DNA from: Allobogoriella alba
Lineage (GTDB): Bacteria; Actinomycetota; Actinomycetes; Actinomycetales; Actinomycetaceae
Direction: 5' to 3'
Assembly: GCF_042665525.1 (NCBI RefSeq)
Contig: NZ_JBHTCQ010000001.1
Span: 1,426,001 to 1,490,000 of the forward strand
Length of the DNA: 64,000 nt
The notes below the pieces were generated by a model. That model made no database searches, was not told the DNA's origin, and saw nothing but the letters and a program-made list of their open reading frames with translations. Every line of letters begins with the position of its first letter. The first letter of the stretch is position 1. Shown here piece after piece: positions 26,919 to 35,994 of this stretch. A program made the translations under genes and the position numbers.

Positions 26919-27566
26919 TCAGCGGACGGCGACGCCGTCCTGCAGCTCCGCGTCCAGCTGGGCGCCCCGCTTCTCCGCGTTGCGGGCCGACGTCGACATC
27001 TTGTCGATCGCGGCCAGTGCGAACGCCGAGACGATGAACGTCACGTGGATGACCACCTGCCAGAGCACGCCCTGGGCGGTGTACGTCTCGCCGGTCTCCG
27101 ACGGCACCCCGGAACCCAGGTCGCCCACCTCGATGAAGGTCTTGAGGAGGTGGATCGAGGAGATGCCGATGATGGCCATCGCGAGCTTGACCTTCAGCAC
27201 GTTCGCGTTGACGTGCGAGAGCCACTCGGGCTGGTCCGGGTGGCCGTCGATGTTGATGCGCGAGACAAACGTCTCGTACCCGCCGATGATCACCATGATG
27301 AGCAGGTTCGCGATCATCACGACGTCGATCAGGGCCAGCACCGCGAGCATCACGGTGGCCTCGGTGAACGGCGCCTCGCCGGCGAAGACGTCGTGCATGA
27401 GGTGCCACAGCTCGACCATGAAGACGTACACGTAGACGCCCTGCGCCACGATCAGCCCGAGGTAGAGCGGCGCCTGCAACCAGCGACTCGCGAAGATCGA
27501 GTAGCCGACGAACGCTGCCCAGGGCGTACGCCTGAACTCCCGACCCGGTGTCTGTGTGGCGACCAC
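26919..27566 (-). CDS. UPF0114 (YqhA-like) membrane protein
   Basis: 215 residues from GTG 27566, chosen because GGGAGGA lies just upstream. Four hydrophobic segments. RWLQAPLYLGL, MIANLLIMVIIGGYETFVSRI, the ISSIHLLKTFIEV segment and VVIHVTFIVSAFALAAIDK are the hallmarks of the UPF0114/YqhA family. The function of the family is not established. A TACACT box about 30 nt upstream of the start could be its -10. Divergent from the DtxR-family regulator gene. Confidence 0.85.
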   Translation of the reverse strand: MVATQTPGREFRRTPWAAFVGYSIFASRWLQAPLYLGLIVAQGVYVYVFMVELWHLMHDVFAGEAPFTEATVMLAVLALIDVVMIANLLIMVIIGGYETFVSRINIDGHPDQPEWLSHVNANVLKVKLAMAIIGISSIHLLKTFIEVGDLGSGVPSETGETYTAQGVLWQVVIHVTFIVSAFALAAIDKMSTSARNAEKRGAQLDAELQDGVAVR

Positions 27567-27736
27567 CCCTGCGTCCTCCCGCTCGTCGACTGCGCAGAGT
27601 GTACGGATGCGCGGGGCAGAACCGGTAGCCGGCACCGGCCCGAGGCCGCGGCAGCCGCGGACCTCGCCTCCTCCCTATCCTTGAGCGGGACGGTCCCGCC
27701 GCGCGACGCTGGACCGAGGACGGTTAAGGAGCGGGC

Positions 27737-28465
27737 GTGAGCGACCTCATCGACACCACCGAGATGTACCTCAAGACGGTGTACGAGCTCGAGGAGGAGG
27801 GCGTGGTGCCGCTGCGGGCCCGGATCGCCGAGCGCCTGGGCCACTCCGGCCCGACCGTGTCGCAGACGGTGGCCCGCATGGAGCGCGACGGGTTGCTGGT
27901 GCTGACCGACAACCGGCAGCTCGAGCTGACCGAGACGGGTCGCGACAAGGCGATCCGGGTCATGCGCAAGCACCGTCTCGCCGAGCGGCTGCTCGTGGAC
28001 GTCGTGGGACTGGACTGGCCGCACGTGCACGAGGAAGCCTGCCGGTGGGAGCACGTCATGAGCGAGCAGGTCGAGCGCCGCCTCGTGGAGATCCTCGACC
28101 ATCCGCACGTGGACCCGTACGGGAACCCCATCCCCGGGCTCGCCGACCTCGGGGAGTCGTCCGGCGGGCCCGGCGTCGCGGGCCGCGCACTGACCGAGCT
28201 CGTCGCCGAGGTCGCGCCGGGCGCCGGACGCCGCGACGGCGACGGCGCCGCCCGCGAGGTCGTGCTCGACCGGATCGGCGAGCCGCTGCAGGTCGACGTC
28301 GAGCTGCTGGCGCGCATGGCGGAGGCGGGCCTGCGCCCCGGCGTGCGGCTGGAGCTGCGGGTCCTGCCCGGGGGTGACGTCGTGGCGCTGCACGCGCCCG
28401 GCTCGTCCGTCGAGCTCGAGGTGCCGGACGAGATCGCGCGGCACCTCTTCGTCACCGACGGGTGA
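27737..28465 (+). CDS. DtxR/IdeR-type metal-dependent transcriptional regulator
   Basis: 242 residues from GTG 27737 with AAGGAG upstream. N-terminal winged helix, then the dimerisation/metal domain and a C-terminal SH3-like domain. Metal ligands of diphtheria toxin repressor fall at the same residue numbers: Met10, His79, Glu83, His98, Cys102, Glu105, His106 (CRWEH). The Cys at 102 favours Fe(II) sensing (IdeR/DtxR) over Mn-specific MntR. With iron bound it would repress iron uptake genes; no target is adjacent in this window. Confidence 0.9.
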   Translation: MSDLIDTTEMYLKTVYELEEEGVVPLRARIAERLGHSGPTVSQTVARMERDGLLVLTDNRQLELTETGRDKAIRVMRKHRLAERLLVDVVGLDWPHVHEEACRWEHVMSEQVERRLVEILDHPHVDPYGNPIPGLADLGESSGGPGVAGRALTELVAEVAPGAGRRDGDGAAREVVLDRIGEPLQVDVELLARMAEAGLRPGVRLELRVLPGGDVVALHAPGSSVELEVPDEIARHLFVTDG

Positions 28466-28491
28466 GGTTGGCCACGGTCGGTGACGACGAT

Positions 28492-28521
28492 GTGACAGAA
28501 CCGTGACCATCTGGGTAATGT
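28492..28521 (+). promoter_or_regulatory. Probable promoter of the riboswitch/NlpC transcript
   Basis: GTGACA at 28492-28497 and TAATGT at 28516-28521 with an 18-nt spacer precede the riboswitch by about 20 nt. Confidence 0.5.
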
Positions 28522-28539
28522 GCCCACGCTCCACGGTCC

Positions 28540-28750
28540 CTCCTCGTGGAGCCCTTGGAGCGGCTCGCCGAACCCTGCCGCCGCCCCGGGTCGGTGCGAG
28601 CGAGATCGATCGGCAGGGACGGGGAAACCAGGTAGGACGTCGGACGGGCACGCGTGTGCCGGCCGACTCGGGGTGAAGCACGGTCCAGACCGTGCCGGGC
28701 TGCTCCGGCCCGAACCCGACAGCTCACCTCGTAGGCAAATCAGGAGAGGT
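28540..28750 (+). ncRNA. Cyclic di-AMP riboswitch (ydaO/yuaA motif)
   Basis: The leader of the NlpC/P60 gene contains the conserved blocks of the ydaO-yuaA RNA in order: CGCCGAACCCTGCC (from 28566), GGCAGGGACGGGGAAACCA (from 28612), CGGGGTGAAGC (from 28669), and CCCGACAGCTCACCTCGTAGGC ending at 28736, read in two pieces. These form the c-di-AMP pockets. In actinobacteria this class sits in front of cell-wall hydrolase genes and turns expression off at high c-di-AMP. The 3' edge abuts the ribosome site AGGAGAGG, which can pair with CCTCCT near 28540. Edges are good to about 15 nt. Confidence 0.9.
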
Positions 28751-28756
28751 CCGTTC

Positions 28757-29530
28757 TTGTCCGAAGCCATGAAGGGCCGGCATCGTGCGCCGGTGCGGCC
28801 GGTGACCCCGTTCACCGGCCTGTCCACCACCACCCGCCGCGGCATGATGACCGTCGCCTCGTCCGGCCTCGCGCTGACGATGGCGGCCTCCTCGGCCGCC
28901 GCGGCTCCCGAGACCGCGACCACGCAGGCGCAGCCGCAGGCCGACGTCACCGTCACCGGTGAGGCCCGCGCCGCGCTGGTCACCACCCCCGAGGTCACCA
29001 CCTCCGCCGACGCGTCCTGGTCCGTCGAGGCCGTCAGCGCCGAGGCGACCCCGCCGCCGCCGGAGCCCGAGCCGGAGCCGGTGATCGAGCGCGACTCCGC
29101 CGTGTCCCGCGACACCTACCGCGAGGACATCTCGTCCACCTCCTCGGCGGCCGCGCCGTCGACCAGCGAGACGGCCTCCTCGGCGCCGGCCTCCGGGATC
29201 GGCGCACAGATCGTCGCCATCGCCCGGCAGTACATCGGCACGCCGTACGTCTACGGCGGCTCGACCCCGGCCGGCTTCGACTGCTCCGGGTTCACCCAGT
29301 ACGTGTTCGCCCAGGTCGGCATCTCGCTGCCGCGCTCCTCCAGCGCCCAGTACGGCTCCGGGTACGTGGTCTCCGCCGCCGAGGCCCAGCCCGGCGACCT
29401 GATCTGGGCCCCGGGTCACGTGGGGATCTACACCGGAAACGGCCAGCACATCGCCGCCCGGAACCCCTCCACGCCACTGACCGAGGGGCCGATCTACCTG
29501 TCGAACCCGGTCTTCATCCGCGTCGCCTGA
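28757..29530 (+). CDS. Secreted NlpC/P60 cell-wall endopeptidase
   Basis: 257 residues from TTG 28757, preferred because GGAGAGG lies 7 nt upstream; ATG 28769 is the alternative. A signal peptide (TTTRRGMMTVASSGLALTM ... SSAAAA) leads to a Pro/Glu/Ser linker (about residues 60-140) and an NlpC/P60 domain. Catalytic Cys is in FDCSGF and His in GHVGIY; the segments GTPYVYGG, LPRSSSAQY and PGDLIW are typical. It cleaves peptide stems of peptidoglycan outside the membrane, in growth or resuscitation. Expression is under the c-di-AMP riboswitch directly upstream; a strong terminator follows. Confidence 0.92.
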   Translation: MSEAMKGRHRAPVRPVTPFTGLSTTTRRGMMTVASSGLALTMAASSAAAAPETATTQAQPQADVTVTGEARAALVTTPEVTTSADASWSVEAVSAEATPPPPEPEPEPVIERDSAVSRDTYREDISSTSSAAAPSTSETASSAPASGIGAQIVAIARQYIGTPYVYGGSTPAGFDCSGFTQYVFAQVGISLPRSSSAQYGSGYVVSAAEAQPGDLIWAPGHVGIYTGNGQHIAARNPSTPLTEGPIYLSNPVFIRVA

Positions 29531-29553
29531 CGACCGGTCGCACGGCCTTCGCA

Positions 29554-29581
29554 CGGGCCCACCCCGCTCGGGGTGGGCCCG
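29554..29581 (+). terminator. Rho-independent-like terminator
   Basis: CGGGCCCACCCCG and CGGGGTGGGCCCG form a 13-bp perfect stem around CT, 23 nt after the NlpC/P60 stop, followed by TCGTCGTCC. Confidence 0.8.
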
Positions 29582-29709
29582 TCGTCGTCCGCGGGCCGGC
29601 CCTCCCGGCCGCGCCGCGTGTCGATGCGGTGACCACGACCGCTCTCGGCCGTTAAGGTTCGGGTGAAGGCAACACCACGGTCAACGCCCCGTCAACGAAG
29701 GAGCGGCAC

Positions 29710-30633
29710 ATGACCCGGGAGAAGGTCGTCGTCGTCGGCGTCGACGGCTCCGAGGCCAGCCTCGGCGCGGTCGACTGGGCCGTCGCGGAAGCACAGCGCA
29801 CCGGGTGGCGCCTCCACGTCGTGTGCGCCTACGCCCTGCCGTCGTTCACCGCGGCCTCGCTCGACGGTGGGTACGCCGCCATGGACGACACGGCGATCCA
29901 CTCCGGCGCGCAGGCCGTCGTCGACGAGGCGGTCGCCCGGACCGAAGGCAGCTCCGTCGTCGTCACCTCGGCGCTGGAGACCGGTGACCCGGCCGGGGTC
30001 CTCGTCGACCTCTCGCGCGAGGCCAGCATGGTGGTGGTCGGTACGCGCGGCGGCGGCGGGTTCACCGATCGTCTGCTGGGCACGGTCTCCTCGGCGCTGC
30101 CCGCGCACGCGCACTGCCCGACGGTGGTCGTCCCGCTCAAGGCCAGCCGGCAGTACACGCCGGTGCGCCGCATCGTGGTGGGCGTCGACGGGTCGGAGTC
30201 CGCGCGCGTGGCGCTGCGCCGCGCGATCGACGAGGCGGAGGTGTGGGACGCGGAGCTGAGCGCCGTCGCGGCCGTCCCGATCGCGACCGGCGCCGGTGCG
30301 ATGGCGTGGCTGCCCGCCGCGGTGGACCGCGAGGATGTGCTGGCCGACGTCCGCGAAGGGCTCCGGGTGGCGGTCGAGTCCGCCGTCGGGGACCGATCGG
30401 TCGCGGTGCGCCAGCACGCCCTGGACGGGAACGCCGCCGCGCTCATGGCCGAGTTCTCCACGGCCGTGGAGCTGGTCGTGGTGGGGTCACGTGGACGCGG
30501 CGGGTTCGCCGGTCTGCTCCTGGGCTCCACGAGCCAGGCGGTGCTGCACCACGCCGCCTCACCGGTGATGGTGGTCCCGGCGCGATCCGCCGACGAGGGC
30601 CTGAGCCCGACCGACGTGCCCTGGAACCGGTAG
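29710..30633 (+). CDS. Tandem-domain universal stress protein
   Basis: 307 residues, two UspA domains (about 1-145 and 155-300). Each starts with VVVGVDGSE or IVVGVDGSE and ends with the ATP-binding loop G-2x-G-9x-G-S/T (GTRGGGGFTDRLLGT; GSRGRGGFAGLLLGS), so both halves should bind ATP. Cytoplasmic; in actinobacteria such proteins respond to hypoxia, stationary phase or other stress. ATG 29710 follows AAGGAGCGG, and TAAGGT at 29653-29658 is a possible -10. Mono-cistronic. Confidence 0.92.
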   Translation: MTREKVVVVGVDGSEASLGAVDWAVAEAQRTGWRLHVVCAYALPSFTAASLDGGYAAMDDTAIHSGAQAVVDEAVARTEGSSVVVTSALETGDPAGVLVDLSREASMVVVGTRGGGGFTDRLLGTVSSALPAHAHCPTVVVPLKASRQYTPVRRIVVGVDGSESARVALRRAIDEAEVWDAELSAVAAVPIATGAGAMAWLPAAVDREDVLADVREGLRVAVESAVGDRSVAVRQHALDGNAAALMAEFSTAVELVVVGSRGRGGFAGLLLGSTSQAVLHHAASPVMVVPARSADEGLSPTDVPWNR

Positions 30634-30639
30634 GCGGCC

Positions 30640-31875
30640 TCAGCGCGTCTCGGCGCGGCGGCGGCGCAGCACCTCGGCGAGCGTCTCGAGGGCGGTCTCG
30701 AGGTCGGCCCGTTCGATCGTCAGGGGCGGTGCGAGCCGGATCGTGGTGCCGTGGGTGTCCTTGGTCAGCACCCCCGCGGCGGCGAGCAGCTCACACGTCT
30801 GGCGGCCGCTGAGGCCCAGCGACGGCTCGACGTCGAGTCCGGCCCACAGTCCCACGGTCCGGGCCGCGGCGAGCAGCCCCTCCCGGACAAGGTTCTCGGC
30901 GCGCTCGGCGAGCACCGTGCCGAGCTCGGCGGCGCGCGCCTGCAGCGTCCCCGGCGTGAGGAGGTCGACCACGGCAAGGCCGACGGCGCAGGCGAGGGGG
31001 TTGCCGCCGAAGGTCGAGCCGTGCGTGCCGGGTGTGAGCACACCCAGCACGTCACGCCGACCGACGACGGCGGAGACGGGCATGATGCCGCCACCGAGCG
31101 CCTTCCCGAGGGTGGTGAGGTCGGCGCGCACCCCGGCGAGGTCCTGCGCCAAGGTGGTGCCCGTCCGGCCGAGACCGGACTGGATCTCGTCCAGCACGAG
31201 CAGGATGCCGCGCTCGTCGCACAGCCGGCGCAGCCCGGGCAGGTAGTCCGGCGGCGGAACGAGGACGCCCGCCTCGCCCTGCACGGGCTCGACCAGGACC
31301 GCGACGGTCGTGGAGTCGACCGCGGCGGCAGCCGCCTCGGCGTCCCCGAACGGCACGACCCGGAACCCCGGCGTGTACGGGCCGAAGCCCGCACGCATCT
31401 CCCGCTCGTCGCTCATCGACACGATCGTCGTCGTACGACCGTGGAACGCGCCCGAGGCGACGACGATCGTGGCCTCCCCGTCCGGCACCCCCAGGACGTC
31501 GTACCCCCACTTCCGAGCCGCCTTGACGGCCGTCTCGACCGCCTCGGCGCCGGTGTTCATCGGCAGCAGCATCTCGGTGCCGGTCAGCGCGGTCACGGCC
31601 CGGGCGAACGGTTCGAGGAGGTCGTGCGAGAACGCCCGGGAGGTGAGGGTCAGCGTGTCCAGCTGGCGATGCGCCGCGGCGACCAGCGCCGGGTGGCGGT
31701 GCCCGAAGTTCAGCGCCGAGTACCCGGCCAGGCAGTCGAGGTACCGGCGCCCGGCCACGTCCGTGACCCAGGTGCCGTCGCCCTCGACGAGGACCACGTC
31801 GAGCGGACGGTAGTTCGGCGCGAGTGCGGAGCCGTGCGCCACGGAGGGCGGGGCAGGGGGCGTCTGGTCGAGCAC
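30640..31875 (-). CDS. rocD: Ornithine--oxo-acid transaminase
   Basis: 411 residues from GTG 31875, with GAGGAGG 5 nt upstream. Class III aminotransferase: NTGAEAVETAVKAARKWGY, GAFHGRT, LVLDEIQSGLGRTG, the PLP lysine in TTLGKALGGG, and HGSTFGGNPLA match ornithine aminotransferases closely. It converts ornithine and 2-oxoglutarate to glutamate semialdehyde in arginine/ornithine breakdown. Close relatives (acetylornithine aminotransferase, ArgD) share much of this pattern; the YLDCLAGYSALNFGH opening favours RocD. Divergent from the dicarboxylate symporter gene. Confidence 0.88.
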   Translation of the reverse strand: MLDQTPPAPPSVAHGSALAPNYRPLDVVLVEGDGTWVTDVAGRRYLDCLAGYSALNFGHRHPALVAAAHRQLDTLTLTSRAFSHDLLEPFARAVTALTGTEMLLPMNTGAEAVETAVKAARKWGYDVLGVPDGEATIVVASGAFHGRTTTIVSMSDEREMRAGFGPYTPGFRVVPFGDAEAAAAAVDSTTVAVLVEPVQGEAGVLVPPPDYLPGLRRLCDERGILLVLDEIQSGLGRTGTTLAQDLAGVRADLTTLGKALGGGIMPVSAVVGRRDVLGVLTPGTHGSTFGGNPLACAVGLAVVDLLTPGTLQARAAELGTVLAERAENLVREGLLAAARTVGLWAGLDVEPSLGLSGRQTCELLAAAGVLTKDTHGTTIRLAPPLTIERADLETALETLAEVLRRRRAETR

Positions 31876-32208
31876 GGTCCCTCCTCGGAGTCTCGGCACC
31901 GACGCTAGGTCCTGCTCCCACGGCGCGGAAGGAGGCTCACCGCGCGGTGCGTCTCGAACTGTGGAACGACCCGCGGGCCGCCGTTGTGCCCACGGATCGC
32001 GGTCTACGCTGAGCGCCGTACGTCGCCGCAGCCTTCGGCGACCCTCATCCGGGAGTGGACGTGCGCAACCCCTGGCACCTCACCGTTCGTCTCGCCGTCG
32101 ACCTGTGTCGCACGGCGACGATGACGTGTCCGGGTACGCCCTCGCACGTCTGAGACACCGTCCCGTCCGTCACTCCCTGCGCGCCACGCGCACAGAAAGG
32201 CTCCTCTC
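31876..32208. other. 333-bp divergent intergenic region
   Basis: Between rocD and the symporter gene. Visible are a 12-bp palindrome CACCGCGCGGTG (31938-31949), a TACGCT box at 32005-32010 that may be a -10 for the symporter, and a 7-bp hairpin GTCGCCG/CGGCGAC (32022-32042) in what would be the leader. No gene or known RNA motif recognised. Confidence 0.4.
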
Positions 32209-33594
32209 GTGTCCTCCGCTCCTGCGCGGCGGCGGCTCCGGCTGCCGTCCTTCAGCGTCCAGATCGTCCTCGGCCTTCTCCTCGGCGTGCTCCTCGGCTG
32301 GCTCGCCCTGACCATCGGTCCCCGTCCCGACGGCACGGACAACGGGCTCACCGTCGCCCTGTCGACCGTCGGTGACGCCTTCGTCACCCTCCTCAAGGCG
32401 GTCGTCCCGCCGCTGGTCTTCACCGCCATCGTCGCCTCGATCGCCAACCTCCGTGGTGTGGCCAACGGCGCCCGCCTGGCGGCTCAGACGCTGCTGTGGT
32501 TCGCCGTCACCGCCCTCGTCGCGGTGAGCCTCGGCATCGGCCTCGGCCTGATCCTGCGGCCCGGGGCCAACACCGCGGTCAGCCCGGACGAGGCCGCGAG
32601 CCCGGACAGCACGGGGTCCTGGCTCGACTTCCTCCAGGGTCTGGTGCCCGTGAACGTCCTGGGCCTGGCCGCCGAGTCGGCGCCCGAGACGGCGGAGGAC
32701 GGCTCCCTCCTCGGCGTGACGACCGAGGTGAGCTTCAACGTCCTGCAGCTCATCGTCGTCGCGCTCGCGATCGGGGTGGCGGCGCTCAAGGTCGGCCGCA
32801 AGGCCGAGCCGTTCCTGACCTTCAACGCCTCGTTCCTGGCGATCGTGCAGACAGTGCTGTGGTGGATCATCCGGCTTGCGCCGATCGGCACGCTCGGCCT
32901 GATCGGACGTGCCGTCGCCACCTACGGGTGGGGCTCGCTGACCAGTCTCGGCACCTTCGCCGCGGCCATCTATCTCGGCCTGGCGCTCGTGCTGCTCGTC
33001 GTCTACCCGGTGCTGCTGCGGGCGCACGGCCTGAACCCGCTCAGCTACTTCCGCGGTGCCTGGCCGGCCATCCAGCTCGGCTTCGTCTCCCGCTCCTCGA
33101 TCGGCACGCTCCCGGTCACCGAGCGGGTCACCCACCGCAACCTCGGGGTGCCGCGGGCGTACGCCTCGTTCGCCGTCCCGCTCGGGTCGACGACGAAGAT
33201 GGACGGCTGCGCCGCGATCTACCCGGCGATCGCCGCGATCTTCGTGGCGCAGTTCTACGGGGTGGAGCTGGCGGTCACGGACTACCTGCTCATCGCGTTC
33301 GTCAGCGTGGTGGGCTCGGCCGCCACGGCCGGCCTGACCGGAGCGACCGTCATGCTCACGCTGACGCTGTCTACGCTCGGCCTGCCGCTCGAGGGCGTCG
33401 GGCTGCTGCTCGCCATCGACCCGATCCTCGACATGGGGCGGACGGCCCTCAACGTCGCCGGGCAGGCGCTGGTGCCGGTCATCGTGGCGAAGCGCGAGCG
33501 GATGCTCGACGTCGAGCGGTACGACTCGGCGAACGCGGAGAACCTGTTCGACGAAGACGAGACCTCGGCCCGACTGGCCGACGCCCCGCGGTGA
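32209..33594 (+). CDS. Dicarboxylate/amino acid:cation symporter (DAACS, GltP/DctA type)
   Basis: 461 residues from GTG 32209. About eight hydrophobic segments and two re-entrant loops. The serine-rich hairpin SRSSIGTLPVT, the PLGSTTKMDG segment (equivalent of PLGATINMDG in glutamate carriers) and the GLTGATVMLTLTLSTLGLPLEGVGL stretch identify the family. It imports C4-dicarboxylates, aspartate or glutamate with Na or H ions. The substitution of TKMDG for TINMDG may tune specificity. Next to rocD, which makes glutamate semialdehyde, but no firm link. Confidence 0.9.
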   Translation: MSSAPARRRLRLPSFSVQIVLGLLLGVLLGWLALTIGPRPDGTDNGLTVALSTVGDAFVTLLKAVVPPLVFTAIVASIANLRGVANGARLAAQTLLWFAVTALVAVSLGIGLGLILRPGANTAVSPDEAASPDSTGSWLDFLQGLVPVNVLGLAAESAPETAEDGSLLGVTTEVSFNVLQLIVVALAIGVAALKVGRKAEPFLTFNASFLAIVQTVLWWIIRLAPIGTLGLIGRAVATYGWGSLTSLGTFAAAIYLGLALVLLVVYPVLLRAHGLNPLSYFRGAWPAIQLGFVSRSSIGTLPVTERVTHRNLGVPRAYASFAVPLGSTTKMDGCAAIYPAIAAIFVAQFYGVELAVTDYLLIAFVSVVGSAATAGLTGATVMLTLTLSTLGLPLEGVGLLLAIDPILDMGRTALNVAGQALVPVIVAKRERMLDVERYDSANAENLFDEDETSARLADAPR

Positions 33595-33597
33595 GGC

Positions 33598-33936
33598 CTA
33601 CTCGGGGAAGGCCGGGCAGTCCTCGAGGATCTCGACCTGCGCGGCCAGGCCGGTCACCGTCAGCAGGAACCGCACCGAGTCCGGTGGCTGGATGACCCGG
33701 ACCGGCAACGACTGGGCGAGCTGAGCCAGGTGCGCGGCCCCGGTTGAGTCGATGAACGCGACCGTGCGGACGTCGACGTCCACCGGGGCCGCCGCGGCAC
33801 GGCACTCGAGCACGGCGGTCGTCAGCTCCTGCTCCACGGCGTCGTCCAGCTCGCCGGAGAGCACGAGGCGGGTCCGGGCGGGGGAGAACAGGACGGCGAC
33901 CGAACCGGTCTCTCCGCCCTCCGGCGTGCTCGCCAT
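33598..33936 (-). CDS. STAS-domain protein (anti-sigma factor antagonist-like)
   Basis: 112 residues. The SpoIIAA-like fold is recognisable by LVLSGELDDAVEQEL, VDVDVRTVAFIDSTGAAHL and the final VTGLAAQVEI. The serine in IDSTG is the usual phosphorylation site. It would bind and neutralise an anti-sigma kinase in a partner-switching module, but no kinase or phosphatase lies nearby. ATG 33936 is taken; a longer start 13 codons upstream is possible. Convergent with the symporter gene, 3 bp apart. Confidence 0.8.
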   Translation of the reverse strand: MASTPEGGETGSVAVLFSPARTRLVLSGELDDAVEQELTTAVLECRAAAAPVDVDVRTVAFIDSTGAAHLAQLAQSLPVRVIQPPDSVRFLLTVTGLAAQVEILEDCPAFPE

Positions 33937-34074
33937 GCTCCCGCCCTTCTCGGTGGCGACAGCCCCCAACATCGACCCCTGCCATCCAAAGGTCCCACAC
34001 GTGGCGCGGCCGTGGGCGCGGTTTCCGGCATGATTCCGTCTCGTTGCCCTCGCCCCTGGACGGAAGGAGACCTC

Positions 34075-35295
34075 GTGACCGGCAGATGGCACGACGGCGC
34101 AGGAACGACCCGGCCCGCCCCCACCGTCCCGCCGCCGGAGGCTGCGGACGGGCTGGACGTCCGCGCGATGGCGGACTGGCTGGCCGGGCACCGCGAGGAG
34201 ATTGTCGCGGACCTGCTCGACCTCGTCGGCCGGGAGAGCCCCAGTGACGACCCAGGGCTGCTCGCCGACCTGCTGGCGCACCTGGAGGACTGGGTGGGTC
34301 GGCGGCTCGGCGCACCCGAGGCGCGCACCCTGCACACCGCCGAGGGGTTCGGCCCGGTGGCCGTGCTCGACCTGCCCGGGCACGGGGACGGCCGCCTGGT
34401 CGCCCTGTGCCACTACGACACGGTCTTCCCCGCGGGCACCCTCGAGGAGCGGCCCGCCGCGCTGGACGGGGACCGCCTCACCGGACCCGGCGTCTTCGAC
34501 ATGAAGGCGGGCCTCGTGCAGTGCGTGTGGGCCCTGCGCGCCCTCGACGCGCTCGGTGCTCGTCGGCCCCCGGTCCGGCTCGTCCTCAACGGGGACGAGG
34601 AGATCGGTAGCCTCTTCTCCCGCCCGATCATCGAGGAGGCTGCCGCCGGGGCGGCAGCGGTCCTCGTCTTCGAGGCGAGCGTCGACGGTGCGCTGAAGAC
34701 CGCGCGCAAGGGTGTGGGCCTCTTCGACGTCACGGTCCACGGTGTGGAGTCGCACGCCGGGCTGGACCCCGAGGCGGGGGCGAGCGCGGTGTCCGGCCTG
34801 GCGCACGTCGTGGCCGCGCTGGACGCGGGTGAGGACCTGAACCGGGGGACCTCCATCAACGTCGGGGTGATCCGTGGCGGCACCCGGGCCAACGTGGTCG
34901 CCGGGCACGCGGCGGCCGGCATCGACGTCCGGGTCAGCACCCGGGCCGAGCAGGACCGGGTCGATGAGCTCATGCGCTCGCTGCGTGCGCCGGACGAGCG
35001 GGTGAGTGTCGAGGTCACCGGCGGGTGGAACCGGCCGGTGATGGAGCGCACCGCCGGGGTCGCGGCCATGTACGAGCTCGCCCGGGCCGTCGCGGCGCAG
35101 ATGGGGGTGGACCTGCGCGAGCAGTCGGTGGGTGGTGCCAGCGACGGGAACTTCGTCGCCGCGCTCGGTCTGCCGGTCCTGGACGGCCTCGGCGCCGTCG
35201 GGAGCGGGGCGCACGCGCGGCACGAGAACGCCTCGGTCACCGGGATGATCGAACGGGCCGCCGTGGCGGCGGGCGTCGTCGCCGCGTTCGGCTGA
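34075..35295 (+). CDS. M20 family metallopeptidase (glutamate carboxypeptidase-like)
   Basis: 406 residues from GTG 34075, placed by GGAAGGAGA five nt upstream. Dinuclear zinc ligands appear in CHYDTVFPAG, GPGVFDMKAG, LNGDEEIGS, FEASVDGALK and the final HARHENAS. Domain order is M20 catalytic, lid (about 34700-35010), catalytic. The closest described group is CPG2-type carboxypeptidases that release C-terminal glutamate or other amino acids. No signal peptide, so cytoplasmic. Not part of the 15420-19347 M20 operon. Confidence 0.85.
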   Translation: MTGRWHDGAGTTRPAPTVPPPEAADGLDVRAMADWLAGHREEIVADLLDLVGRESPSDDPGLLADLLAHLEDWVGRRLGAPEARTLHTAEGFGPVAVLDLPGHGDGRLVALCHYDTVFPAGTLEERPAALDGDRLTGPGVFDMKAGLVQCVWALRALDALGARRPPVRLVLNGDEEIGSLFSRPIIEEAAAGAAAVLVFEASVDGALKTARKGVGLFDVTVHGVESHAGLDPEAGASAVSGLAHVVAALDAGEDLNRGTSINVGVIRGGTRANVVAGHAAAGIDVRVSTRAEQDRVDELMRSLRAPDERVSVEVTGGWNRPVMERTAGVAAMYELARAVAAQMGVDLREQSVGGASDGNFVAALGLPVLDGLGAVGSGAHARHENASVTGMIERAAVAAGVVAAFG

Positions 35296-35323
35296 CGACG
35301 CCCGCGCCCGGCTTCGGCTCCCG

Positions 35324-35890
35324 TCAGCCGCTCGCCGCCGCGGAGGCGGTCTGACCCTCGTGGAGGCCCTCGCCGATCTCCTCGACGAGCTTGTCGTTGA
35401 ACGCGGGCAGGTCGTCCGGCACCCGGCTGGAGACCAGGCCCTGGTCGACGACGACCTCCTCGTCCACCCAGGTGGCGCCCGCGTTGCGCAGGTCCGTCTG
35501 CAGGCTGGGGTAGGAGGTCAGCGTCCGTCCGCGAAGGACGTCGGCGTCGGTGAGGATCCAGCCGCCGTGGCAGATGACGCCGACCGGCTTGTGCTGGGCG
35601 AAGATGTCGCGGGTGAACGCCACGGCCGCGGCGTCCATCCGCAGGTGGTCCCCGTTCACCACGCCACCGGGCAGGACGAGCGCGTCGAAGTCGGCGGCGC
35701 TCGCGTCGCCGGTGGCGAGGTCCACCTGGGCCTCGTGGCCGTTCTTGCCCGTGATGGTGCCGGTCGAGGGGGAGACGAGGACCGCCTCCGCACCGGCGTT
35801 CGTCACCGCCTCCCAGGGGCTCCTGAGCTCGCTGTCCTCGAAGCCGTTCGTGGCGAGGAACGCGACCTTCTTGCCGGTGAGATGAGCCAT
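35324..35890 (-). CDS. DJ-1/PfpI family protein (type 1 glutamine amidotransferase fold)
   Basis: 188 residues from ATG 35890 with GGAAGGAG upstream. The nucleophile elbow is VICHGG (Cys), the conserved acidic partner is in NGFEDSEL, and LVLPGGVVNGDHLR is the second signature. PfpI relatives are reported as proteases, deglycases or glyoxalases; the true substrate here is unknown. Cytoplasmic, alone. Confidence 0.9.
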   Translation of the reverse strand: MAHLTGKKVAFLATNGFEDSELRSPWEAVTNAGAEAVLVSPSTGTITGKNGHEAQVDLATGDASAADFDALVLPGGVVNGDHLRMDAAAVAFTRDIFAQHKPVGVICHGGWILTDADVLRGRTLTSYPSLQTDLRNAGATWVDEEVVVDQGLVSSRVPDDLPAFNDKLVEEIGEGLHEGQTASAAASG

Positions 35891-35994
35891 GGTGCTACTC
35901 CTTCCTGACGTGGAGTGCGTCTGTGGCTCCCACGCTAGGAGGCCGGCCAGGACCCGGCATCTCGAGACGGCGGGTACGCTTGTCGGCGGTCCCG

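Noticed and set aside
29554..29581. 13-bp inverted repeat considered as an operator
   Set aside because: Nearly no loop, located just after a stop codon and far from the next start; a terminator explains it better.
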